A stretch of DNA of 5,236 nt from an uncultured Dysosmobacter sp. (GTDB taxonomy: Bacteria > Bacillota > Clostridia > Oscillospirales > Oscillospiraceae). Shown here one piece after another: positions 1 to 5,167 of this stretch (positions are counted from its first letter, which is position 1; each line of letters opens with the position of its first letter). Location of the stretch: the NCBI GenBank assembly GCA_934597465.1, contig CAKTSC010000123.1, positions 1 to 5,236 of the forward strand, given 5' to 3'. The notes below the pieces were generated by a model. It was not told the origin of the DNA, ran no database searches, and saw nothing but the letters and a program-made list of their open reading frames with translations. The position numbers were made by a program, and so were the translations under genes.

Positions 1-4
1 GTGG

Positions 5-49
5 GTTAATTTGTCGTGAGGAGGCGAATATGAGAAACGACAAATTAAC
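5..49 (+). repeat. Perfect 13-bp inverted repeat enclosing the recombinase ribosome binding site and start codon
   Basis: GTTAATTTGTCGT at 5-17 is the exact reverse complement of ACGACAAATTAAC at 37-49. The 19-base interval (18-36) contains the Shine-Dalgarno GAGGAGG and the ATG. In RNA this is a 13-bp stem, AU-rich in the middle, with the initiation signals in the loop; its right arm is codons 3-7 of the recombinase. In DNA it is a dyad that a dimeric protein could bind. A possible upstream frame ends at the TGA at 17-19, so ribosomes finishing an upstream gene could melt the left arm. The repeat is seen directly; any regulatory role is inferred. Confidence 0.85.
18..24 (+). promoter_or_regulatory. 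Shine-Dalgarno of the recombinase gene
   Basis: GAGGAGG is followed by five bases and then the ATG at 30. This fixes the start, although the frame stays open upstream to the window edge. It lies in the loop of the 13-bp inverted repeat. Confidence 0.85.
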
Positions 50-1766
50 GCTGGGATTTGCCTACCTGCGTCTCTCCAATGAAGAGGCTCAGGGCGGGGA
101 ATCGTCCAGTATTACGAACCAGCGCATGATCGTACAGAACTACTGCAAACAGAACGGCATCACTCTGGTACGGGAATTTGTGGATGACGGCTACTCCGGC
201 GGTAACTTCGACCGCCCGGCCTTTCAGGAGATGATGAAGCAGCTCCAGCAGGGCAAGGCCAACACAGTCATTACCAAGGATCTGTCCCGACTGGGCCGCG
301 ATATGCGGGAGGCCAGCTACTACGCCGAGCAGTTCTTCCCGGAGCACGGCATCCACTATATTGCCATCTCGGACAACTTCGACACCGAGCGGGAAAACCT
401 TATGGCTCCCTTCCTATTTGCCATGAACGAGGTCTACCTGCGGGACAGCTCCCGCAAGGTCAAGGATGTGATCCGCAGCAAGCGAGAGAACGGCCAGTAC
501 TGCGCCTGTCCTCCCTACGGCTACCGCAAGGACACCCAGAGCAAGCACCGCTTGGCTCCCGATGAGATGACGGCCCCTGTGGTGCTGCGCATCTTTGAGC
601 AGGCGGCCAAGGGAGATTCTTCACGGAAAATTGCCCTGGATCTCAACGAGGATGGGGTCATCCCGCCCTTGAAGTACCGGGTGCTGTACCGAGACGAGTT
701 CAGCGAGGAAGGAGCGGCCCGGGCATCGGATTTGTGGAACTATACGACGGTCAAGCGCATTTTGAAAAACCCGGTCTATCTGGGTCATACTCTTCTGGGC
801 AAGAGCAAGAAGGTCAGCGTCAAGTCCAAGAAAAAAGTCCCGGTTCCCCGGGAGGATTGGGCCGTGACGGAGAACACCCATCCGCCGCTGGTGTCCAACA
901 CTCTTTACGAGCGGGCGCAGGCCAACCTTGGACGGGGCTCCCGGGATTACCGGGCTTACGACCATGTACGCAAGAGCATCTTCTCCGGCATTGCCGTCTG
1001 CTCCAAGTGCGGCTATTCCCTGTGTTCCTGCGGAACAGTCTACAAGGGAGAGCGGGAGAAGTACTGGTATCTCTCCTGCACTCATCAGCGGCAGGATATC
1101 GCCGATCCCTGCACCGGTGTCCGAGTTCGGTACGCCGACCTGCTGGAGATCGTGCGGCAGGATCTGAACACGATCCTTGCGCTAACCGATGAACAGGTGG
1201 ACGCCATGGTACAGGAGGCTCTGAAGCAGTTTGGCAGCGAGGACAGCATCAAAGCCAGAAAGCTGCAAAAGGAGCAGGCCGAGGCGCGGCTGCTGACCAT
1301 CGACAAGGTGGTGACCAAGCTCTACACGGACAACGCGGAAGGCCGTTTGGATGACGAGCGACTACAGCGTATGGTAGGAGACTTGGAGAAGGAGTCAGCC
1401 GGACTGCGCTCCCTGTTGAGTGAGCTGGCGCTGTCCAACTCCGCGCAGGAAACCAAGGATAACTATGCTCACTTCTTTGCGCTGGCCCGACAGTATACCC
1501 ATATTGAGAAGCTGGACCGGGATATCTTGCAGACCTTTGTGGAAAAAATCGAGATTGGCCCTAAGGAGTTGCCCGAGGGAATGGAGAAGGCCACACACCG
1601 CAATCAACCTTATCGTCAAAGCATCCGTATTTTCTACCGCTTTATTGGCGAGATGAAGGGCGAGGCAAAGCGTGATTTACCCCTTGGTGTCCCATACAAC
1701 AAAAATGGGGTTGTCTCCATCTTAAACACGGATGAATCTGTGAAGATTGAACAGAATCCGGCGTGA
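30..1766 (+). CDS. Large serine recombinase (Tn4451/TnpX-like, resolvase + recombinase + zinc ribbon + DUF4368-type tail)
   Basis: Site-specific DNA recombinase of 578 residues that would integrate and excise the element by double-strand cleavage through a serine-DNA phosphodiester. The resolvase domain (about 8-150) shows the nucleophile motif YLRLS with Ser16, the DDGYSG...RPAF segment at 52-65, and the catalytic-arginine stretch KDLSRLGR at 83-90. The recombinase domain follows, with PPYGYRK at 161-167. A zinc ribbon has Cys324, Cys327, Cys350 and Cys361, with extra Cys332 and Cys334 nearby. A charged, probably coiled-coil segment (about 405-470) is the part that controls synapsis in this family. 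The end (about 485-550, including IEIGPKEL and IRIFYRFIGEM) resembles DUF4368. Length is normal for the clostridial family and no key residue is missing, so it is probably active. The start is set by a strong Shine-Dalgarno. No promoter is visible in the 29 bases upstream, so it may be read from an upstream element gene. No excisionase is seen in the window. Confidence 0.93.
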   Translation: MRNDKLTLGFAYLRLSNEEAQGGESSSITNQRMIVQNYCKQNGITLVREFVDDGYSGGNFDRPAFQEMMKQLQQGKANTVITKDLSRLGRDMREASYYAEQFFPEHGIHYIAISDNFDTERENLMAPFLFAMNEVYLRDSSRKVKDVIRSKRENGQYCACPPYGYRKDTQSKHRLAPDEMTAPVVLRIFEQAAKGDSSRKIALDLNEDGVIPPLKYRVLYRDEFSEEGAARASDLWNYTTVKRILKNPVYLGHTLLGKSKKVSVKSKKKVPVPREDWAVTENTHPPLVSNTLYERAQANLGRGSRDYRAYDHVRKSIFSGIAVCSKCGYSLCSCGTVYKGEREKYWYLSCTHQRQDIADPCTGVRVRYADLLEIVRQDLNTILALTDEQVDAMVQEALKQFGSEDSIKARKLQKEQAEARLLTIDKVVTKLYTDNAEGRLDDERLQRMVGDLEKESAGLRSLLSELALSNSAQETKDNYAHFFALARQYTHIEKLDRDILQTFVEKIEIGPKELPEGMEKATHRNQPYRQSIRIFYRFIGEMKGEAKRDLPLGVPYNKNGVVSILNTDESVKIEQNPA

Positions 1767-1826
1767 CGTTTTGGATGTTTCGCAGATGAATTTTGCTCTT
1801 AAGATGGAGGAAGAACATCAAGGGAG
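1767..1826. other. Candidate attachment junction (attL/attR) between element and SASP gene
   Basis: This non-coding stretch separates the recombinase stop from the SASP fragment and should contain one hybrid att site. Reading back in the SASP frame, family-like sequence runs to the Glu codon at 1824, then turns into unrelated codons and meets a TAA at 1800-1802. The crossover is therefore probably within about 1815-1832, in or beside the AGGGAGGTC at 1821-1829. A short imperfect dyad (GATGTT at 1774-1779, AACATC at 1814-1819) could be recombinase-arm sequence but is too short to rely on. The junction is inferred from the break in homology. Confidence 0.5.
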
Positions 1827-1940
1827 GTCGGCGTCAACCTGAAGGACGGCTACAACGGCGACCTGACCTCCCGCCAGGCCGGCTCCGTCGGCGGCCAGAT
1901 GGTCAAGAAGATGATCGAGTCCTACGAGAAGAACCTGTAA
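1824..1940 (+). pseudogene. 3' fragment of an alpha/beta-type small acid-soluble spore protein gene
   Basis: Thirty-eight codons ending in TAA at 1938-1940 encode the C-terminal part of a SASP, the DNA-coating protein that protects forespore DNA from UV and desiccation and is degraded at germination. The stretch RQAGSVGGQMVKKMI fits the second SASP signature ([KR]-[SAQ]-x-G-x-V-G-G-x-[LIVM]-x-[KR](2)-[LIVM](2)) at every position, and GVNLKDGYNGDLTS before it is typical of clostridial members. Only the end of the first signature, the germination-protease site, is left (EVGV). The N-terminal half, start codon and ribosome site are absent, and no start lies between the in-frame stop at 1800 and the internal Met codon near 1896. 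The fragment is therefore silent as it stands. Codon use matches the high-G+C genes to the right, so it is resident DNA broken by the element, not cargo. Excision could restore it. Confidence 0.85.
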
Positions 1941-1951
1941 CCCAAGCGTTT

Positions 1952-1995
1952 CCGGGCCCCCGGCGGAGCATTCCGCCGGGGGCCCGGTAGTTTCT
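1952..1995 (+). terminator. Rho-independent terminator of the SASP gene
   Basis: A perfect 16-bp stem (1952-1967 with 1972-1987), almost all G/C, closes a GCAT loop and is followed by the T-rich TAGTTTCT. It begins 11 bases after the SASP stop. On the minus strand the stem is followed by AAACGC and no T run, so it acts mainly on plus-strand transcripts, although it could also stall readthrough from the convergent operon. Confidence 0.85.
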
Positions 1996-2022
1996 GGGGA
2001 TGGGATCTTCCACCTCCGCCGT

Positions 2023-2157
2023 TTACTCCTTCAGGAAGCAGCGGAGCATGGCGGCAGCCCGGGTGGGGACGTGCTCCGTCAGGCTCCGGCCGGCGATGGC
2101 GACACCCGCCCGGGGAAAGAAATTTTCAGCCGGAGAGCTCCCGGATCTCGTCCTGGA
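2023..2157 (-). other. Coding-like stretch without a start, just after the VWA gene
   Basis: After the VWA stop, another minus-strand frame is open from 2157 down to a TAA at 2023-2025. Its last ~30 codons (GVAIAGRSLTEHVPTRAAAM, then LRCFLKE) use G/C-ending codons much like the neighbouring real genes. There is no upstream start in this frame, because a TGA lies at 2158-2160; the only ATG leaves nine codons. It may be the remnant of a gene, an extension of the VWA protein reached by a frameshift near 2126, or chance openness in G+C-rich DNA. I do not recognise the protein. No separate terminator for the minus-strand operon is visible in this interval. Confidence 0.2.
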
Positions 2158-3877
2158 TCAGCCGCCCCGCCGCCTGGGCCAGCTCGTCCATCCGGCGGAT
2201 GCGGGCGAGATCCCTGCCATAGATGGCGTTGGCGGCGGGAACGCTGGCGTTCTCCCCCAGGAAGACCGCCGCCACCCGGATCCCCCGGCGGCGCAGGGCG
2301 CGCACCTGGGCGGCGGTATCGTCGATGCCCGGCTGACCGTCGTAATCCCGGCTCAGGGGGATGCTGCCGCTGGGGAGGATCTTGTGGCTGTCGTTGGGGC
2401 TGGCGTCCGTCAGCACCAGGAGCAGGTGCTTCTCCTCCGGGGCGGAGGAGAGCAGCTCCCCGGCGGCCCGGAGGGCCAGGCCGTCCCGGTTCCACCCGGC
2501 GGCGAAGTAGTCGAAGACCCGGCCCTCGGCGTTGCGGTCGGCGTAGTCCTTCAGCACCCGCAGCACCGTGTAGCCCCGGAGGGAGCAGAAGCTCACCACC
2601 CGCACCGGGATGCCGCAGGCGGCCAGGCTCTTCGCCAGGATATAGCCCTGGATGGCCACGGTCTCCTGGCAGTGGAGCCGGGAGGCGGAGGCGTCCAGCA
2701 TGAGATCCACGGTGAAGCCCGGCCGGGGCTCCTCGTCCCCCCGGAGGAAGACCCGCCCGTCGTGGAGCACGGGCTGCCGCCAGACCCGCTCCCCGTCCAG
2801 CCAGCCCTGCCGGGCCGGGACGGCCTGGGGCTGCTGGTGGATGAGCAGGCAGTTCCGGATCTGCTCCGTCAGCCGGGCCAGGGCGCTGCGGCAGAGGTCG
2901 TCGTCGCGCCGGAAGGCGGCCCGGTTGCGCCGGGCCTGCTCCGCCGCCTGCTGGAAAAGCCGCTGGGTCTCGGCGCTCATGGGCTTCTCCGGCGGGGGAT
3001 CCCCCCGGGTGATCCAGAGGTGGCAGCCCAGGTGGTCGCCGGTGCAGCAGCGCTGCTCCGTCAGGGCCAGCTGCCGGGGAGAGAGGAGGCTGCGGCCGAA
3101 GCAGCGCTCGATGTAGTCCCGGTCCTCCGCCTCCCGCTCGTTGGAGCGGAGGTGGGCGCGCAGGGCGTTGGCCGCCCGCACCATTCCGTTCTCCCCCACG
3201 GCGGCGGAGCGGCCCACGGTGAGCTCGTCCGTCCGAACGATCTCCACCGGCAGGAGCTTCGTAAGAATAGGGGCCCACTTCTCCCCGAAGTGCAGCCGCA
3301 GGGTGGCCTTGGCATGCACCGTGCCGTCAAAGTGGAGGTATTTCCGGAAGGCGCCCCGGATGGCCCCCTCCAGGGCCCCGGCGTCCAGGGTGCCGGGGCA
3401 GTCCAGCGCCTGGGAAAGGCCCTTCTCCGTGGGGCCCAGCAGGGGCGGCGTCTGGCCCAGAACGGTCTTCCACCGGGCGGACTGGAGGGCGTAGACCAGT
3501 TGGTTTTTCTCCATCCACTCCTGGCGGGAGAGCTGGTACTCCGAGGCGAAGAAGGCCTCCGCGTGGCCCCGCCGCAGCTCCACCAGGGCGGGGCGGAGGG
3601 GAACTTCCCGGCGGTAGGCGGCGCTCTCCAGCCCAAGCCACGCCAGCTGGTCGAAAAGCCCCTGCCGGGCGTCCCCCGCCCAGGCGGCGAAGAGCCTGCG
3701 GGGCATCTCCTCCCCGTACCACTTGCGGACAAGGCCGATGACGCAGTTCATGTAGGGATCCGGCTCCCCGTCCCCCCGCAGGGCCAGGAAGGGCGGCTCG
3801 AAGCGGTAGTCGCCGCAGGCCGTCCAGACCTGGTTGATGGCCCGGCGCTGCCGGGCGCTGTAAGCTCCCGTCTCCAT
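2126..3877 (-). CDS. VWA-domain protein, NorD/CobT-like partner of the adjacent AAA+ ATPase
   Basis: A 583-residue, probably cytoplasmic protein with no signal peptide or membrane segment. The C-terminal VWA domain (about 385-575) has a metal-ion-dependent adhesion site: LDASAS with Asp395, Ser397 and Ser399, then NRDG at 463-466 where many VWA domains have a Thr, then TDAS with Asp491. The NRDG form recalls the N-x-DG of CobT and NorD proteins. The first ~380 residues are largely unassigned and include a Cys/His cluster (Cys277, Cys278, His282, Cys285, His286) followed by LW and an acidic/Pro-rich turn. In known pairs (NorQ/NorD, CbbQ/CbbO, CobS/CobT) the VWA protein recruits the client and the AAA+ ring does the work. 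The ATG lies two bases after the ATPase stop with no clear Shine-Dalgarno, so translation is probably coupled. Nothing nearby is a nitric oxide reductase, so a NorD name would overstate what is known. Confidence 0.85.
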   Translation of the reverse strand: METGAYSARQRRAINQVWTACGDYRFEPPFLALRGDGEPDPYMNCVIGLVRKWYGEEMPRRLFAAWAGDARQGLFDQLAWLGLESAAYRREVPLRPALVELRRGHAEAFFASEYQLSRQEWMEKNQLVYALQSARWKTVLGQTPPLLGPTEKGLSQALDCPGTLDAGALEGAIRGAFRKYLHFDGTVHAKATLRLHFGEKWAPILTKLLPVEIVRTDELTVGRSAAVGENGMVRAANALRAHLRSNEREAEDRDYIERCFGRSLLSPRQLALTEQRCCTGDHLGCHLWITRGDPPPEKPMSAETQRLFQQAAEQARRNRAAFRRDDDLCRSALARLTEQIRNCLLIHQQPQAVPARQGWLDGERVWRQPVLHDGRVFLRGDEEPRPGFTVDLMLDASASRLHCQETVAIQGYILAKSLAACGIPVRVVSFCSLRGYTVLRVLKDYADRNAEGRVFDYFAAGWNRDGLALRAAGELLSSAPEEKHLLLVLTDASPNDSHKILPSGSIPLSRDYDGQPGIDDTAAQVRALRRRGIRVAAVFLGENASVPAANAIYGRDLARIRRMDELAQAAGRLIQDEIRELSG

Positions 3878-3879
3878 GC

Positions 3880-4794
3880 TCAGTCGGTGAAGAGCCGGGC
3901 GCGATCCAGCTTTGCCGGGATCCGGGCGGCGATGACATCCCGGATGAGCCCCTGCTCGTAGGCGTCGAAGGCCTTGTTGGTGATGCCCATGTCCAGAGCC
4001 ATTCCCGCCCCCACGCCCCGGCGGATGAGCCGCAGGGCATCCAGCAATCCCCGGAGATCCAGGGCCTTGGAGGAGATCTCGGCGCTGTCACATTTCTTCT
4101 GTAATTCCAGGAAAAGCTGGACGAACTGGCCCCGGTACTTCTTCTCCAGGGTGGGGAACTCGCCCGTGAGCAGGCGGGTCAGGCCCTCCTCCCCGATGGG
4201 AGGCATCTGGATCACCACGAAGCGGCTGGTCAGAGCCTCGTTGAGCTCCCGCGTCCCGGCGTAGCCGTAGTTCATGGTGCCGAGAAACCGGGCGGCAGGG
4301 TGGCAGTCGATGCGCTCATAGCCCGGCACGTCGATGGCCCGGCGGAAGTCCAGCACGGCGTGGAGCACCGCCAGGGCCTCGTTTTTCGCCATGTTGATCT
4401 CATCCAGCACGGCAAAGCCGCCATTTCTCGCGCAGAGGTACACCGGGCCGGGGCGGAAGCGAACCTCCCCGCCCTCAAAGGTATCCATGCCGATGAGGCT
4501 GGCGGCATCCATGTTCACGTGGAAGGAGACGTCCCAGGCCGGGCGGCCGAAGGCCATGGCCAGGTTTTCCGCCAGAACGTTCTTTCCGGTGGCCTTGCTA
4601 CCCGCCAGCAGCAGGTTCTCCCCGCAGAGGAGGGCCGCCGCCGCGGCCTCCCAGACCTCCCGGCCATAGTAGCGATACCGGGGCTTCGGGATCCGTCCCT
4701 GCAGCTCCGGCGGCGCGGGGTACTGGGCCCGGTAGGCCCGGATGCCTTCCAGCAGCTCCGGCGAGAGCCCCTCCTGCTCCAGAAATTCCAGCAT
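3880..4794 (-). CDS. MoxR/NorQ-type AAA+ ATPase (dynein-related subfamily)
   Basis: A 304-residue ATPase with a single AAA+ module. Walker A is GSKATGKN at 65-72, with Asn72 in place of the usual Thr/Ser after the lysine. LIGMDTF and GGEV..RPGPV (about 100-118) form the MoxR-type loop region. Walker B is FAVLDE at 127-132, followed by INMAK. Sensor 1 is Asn175 in GTMNYGYAGTRELNEA, the arginine finger is Arg191 in LTSRF, and a sensor-2-like Arg lies in the helical lid (LDLRGLLDALRL). Family members form hexameric rings that remodel a client protein or insert metal, driven by ATP, with a VWA protein as adaptor. That partner is encoded two bases downstream. The start is supported by GAGG at 4799-4802 (complement), four bases upstream, and by a promoter about 50 bases upstream. 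Client and process are unknown. Confidence 0.9.
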   Translation of the reverse strand: MLEFLEQEGLSPELLEGIRAYRAQYPAPPELQGRIPKPRYRYYGREVWEAAAAALLCGENLLLAGSKATGKNVLAENLAMAFGRPAWDVSFHVNMDAASLIGMDTFEGGEVRFRPGPVYLCARNGGFAVLDEINMAKNEALAVLHAVLDFRRAIDVPGYERIDCHPAARFLGTMNYGYAGTRELNEALTSRFVVIQMPPIGEEGLTRLLTGEFPTLEKKYRGQFVQLFLELQKKCDSAEISSKALDLRGLLDALRLIRRGVGAGMALDMGITNKAFDAYEQGLIRDVIAARIPAKLDRARLFTD

Positions 4795-4798
4795 CGTG

Positions 4799-4810
4799 CC
4801 TCATCCTTTC
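4799..4810 (-). promoter_or_regulatory. Shine-Dalgarno region of the AAA+ ATPase gene
   Basis: Read on the minus strand, GAAAGGATGAGG precedes the start codon; GAGG lies four bases from the ATG. An earlier ATG (in GGATGAGG) is in another frame that gives no family-like protein, so the start at 4794 is preferred. Confidence 0.6.
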
Positions 4811-4813
4811 TCC

Positions 4814-4842
4814 GGGGCCGGAGCCCCGCTGATTTCCGGCCC
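4814..4842 (-). other. GC-rich hairpin potential in the AAA operon leader
   Basis: On the minus strand GGGGC-TCCG-GCCCC can form a short hairpin just before the Shine-Dalgarno. A longer alternative pairs GGCCGG with CCGGCC across the same stretch. With a transcription start expected near 4837 this occupies most of the ~43-base leader. No U run follows, so it is not a terminator; an effect on mRNA stability or translation is possible but not shown. Confidence 0.35.
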
Positions 4843-4843
4843 T

Positions 4844-4895
4844 ATCATAGCACGGCGCGTCCACTTTGCAAGTTTTATTTCTGTAAATTTTTTGT
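4844..4895 (-). promoter_or_regulatory. Sigma-A-type promoter of the AAA/VWA operon
   Basis: Read on the minus strand: -35 TTGCAA (4866-4871), 16 bases, -10 TATGAT (4844-4849), with TGC directly before the -10 as an extended -10 element. Upstream of the -35 (to about 4895) are A/T tracts that resemble an UP element. Transcription should start near 4837. No operator is recognised. Confidence 0.7.
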
Positions 4896-4964
4896 GCCGT
4901 CAGCGCCCTTTCCCCCCGCCGGGCGGGCAGGGCTGGGTTCCCCTTCCCCGCCGGAAAACGGGGC

Positions 4965-4980
4965 TCCCCATATCTTGTAG
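4965..4980 (+). promoter_or_regulatory. NrdR-box-like site 1, upstream of the nrdD promoter
   Basis: TCCCCATATCTTGTAG shares its core CC-N-ATATCTTGT-R-G with a second copy 40 bases downstream. Against the general NrdR box (acaCwAtATaTwGtgt) it matches about 10 of 16 positions, mostly in the right half. NrdR, an ATP-cone repressor, binds paired boxes ahead of ribonucleotide reductase genes. Confidence 0.5.
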
Positions 4981-4999
4981 CAGTTTTTTCATTTAGGGC

Positions 5000-5028
5000 T
5001 TGCAATCCTATATCTTGTGGTTTATACT
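5000..5028 (+). promoter_or_regulatory. Sigma-A-type promoter of the nrdD gene
   Basis: TTGCAA at 5000-5005, a 17-base spacer and TATACT at 5023-5028 make a near-consensus promoter, with a T tract at 4984-4989 upstream. Transcription should start near 5035, giving a leader of about 130 bases. Confidence 0.75.
5005..5020 (+). promoter_or_regulatory. NrdR-box-like site 2, inside the promoter spacer
   Basis: ATCCTATATCTTGTGG fits about 12 of 16 positions of the NrdR consensus and fills most of the gap between the -35 and -10. A repressor bound here would block RNA polymerase. Together with site 1, and because the gene downstream begins with a nucleotide-sensing ATP cone, this suggests repression by NrdR when dATP is high. 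The identification rests on motif similarity. Confidence 0.6.
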
Positions 5029-5035
5029 GAGAGGG

Positions 5036-5152
5036 CAACCAAAGATATCGCTGCTCCGCACCGGAGGGGCGCCCACAGACGGTTCGCGTCCGCCACCGCG
5101 CCCTTCCGGGCTTTTTCCTGCGGACGGCCGGGAGATCGAGAGAACTTGAGAG
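5036..5152 (+). other. Structured 5' leader of nrdD with alternative hairpins
   Basis: The leader can form CTCCG-CAC-CGGAG (5054-5066), GACG-GTTCG-CGTC (5078-5090), and a 7-bp stem CGTCCGC (5087-5093) with GCGGACG (5120-5126). The last two compete for 5087-5090. Inside the 7-bp stem lies GCCC-TTCC-GGGC (5100-5111) followed by five T's, a weak terminator-like hairpin. No known riboswitch core was recognised. No ORF with a ribosome site is seen in it. Confidence 0.35.
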
Positions 5153-5161
5153 AAAGGGAGG
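5153..5161 (+). promoter_or_regulatory. Shine-Dalgarno of nrdD
   Basis: AAAGGGAGG followed by six bases and ATG at 5168; a strong site that fixes the start. Confidence 0.85.
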
Positions 5162-5167
5162 ATCTGC

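Larger units (their letters stand above)
1..1826 (+). mobile_element. Right-hand end of an integrative element carrying a large serine recombinase (left end outside window)
   Basis: The segment from the window start to about 1826 appears to be the terminal part of an integrated element. It carries a complete large serine recombinase, an enzyme type that is usually coded next to one end of its own element. The right boundary is placed where recognisable SASP coding begins (about 1824-1830), some 58 bases after the recombinase stop. Codon choice in the recombinase is more mixed than in the strongly G/C-ending genes to the right, which supports transfer. The exact crossover point cannot be fixed without the empty site, and the element's other end and cargo are not in view. 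It could be a Tn4451-like mobilisable transposon, an ICE or a prophage; nothing here separates these. Confidence 0.65.

Noticed and set aside
1793..1990. Plus-strand small ORF over the SASP fragment
   Set aside because: Reads the SASP codons in the wrong frame and runs through the terminator hairpin. The SASP signature is in another frame.
2079..3278. Minus-strand 399-codon frame inside the VWA gene
   Set aside because: Shifted-frame shadow rich in Pro, Ala, Gly and Arg, with no recognisable domain.
2000..3961. Long plus-strand open frame (653 codons) antisense to the VWA gene
   Set aside because: It mirrors the high-G+C codons of the minus-strand gene, encodes a Pro/Gly/Arg-rich low-complexity product, and shows no family motif. 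The minus-strand protein has clear VWA motifs.
3327..4091. Minus-strand frame spanning the ATPase/VWA junction
   Set aside because: Overlaps both real genes out of frame, has no ribosome site, and gives a low-complexity product.
4300..4980. Plus-strand ORF antisense to the ATPase
   Set aside because: Antisense to a gene with complete AAA+ motifs, no ribosome site, and it extends into the promoter region.
5036..5167. Cobalamin riboswitch ahead of the reductase gene
   Set aside because: Such switches occur ahead of some ribonucleotide reductase genes, but the conserved B12-box-like core was not found here.
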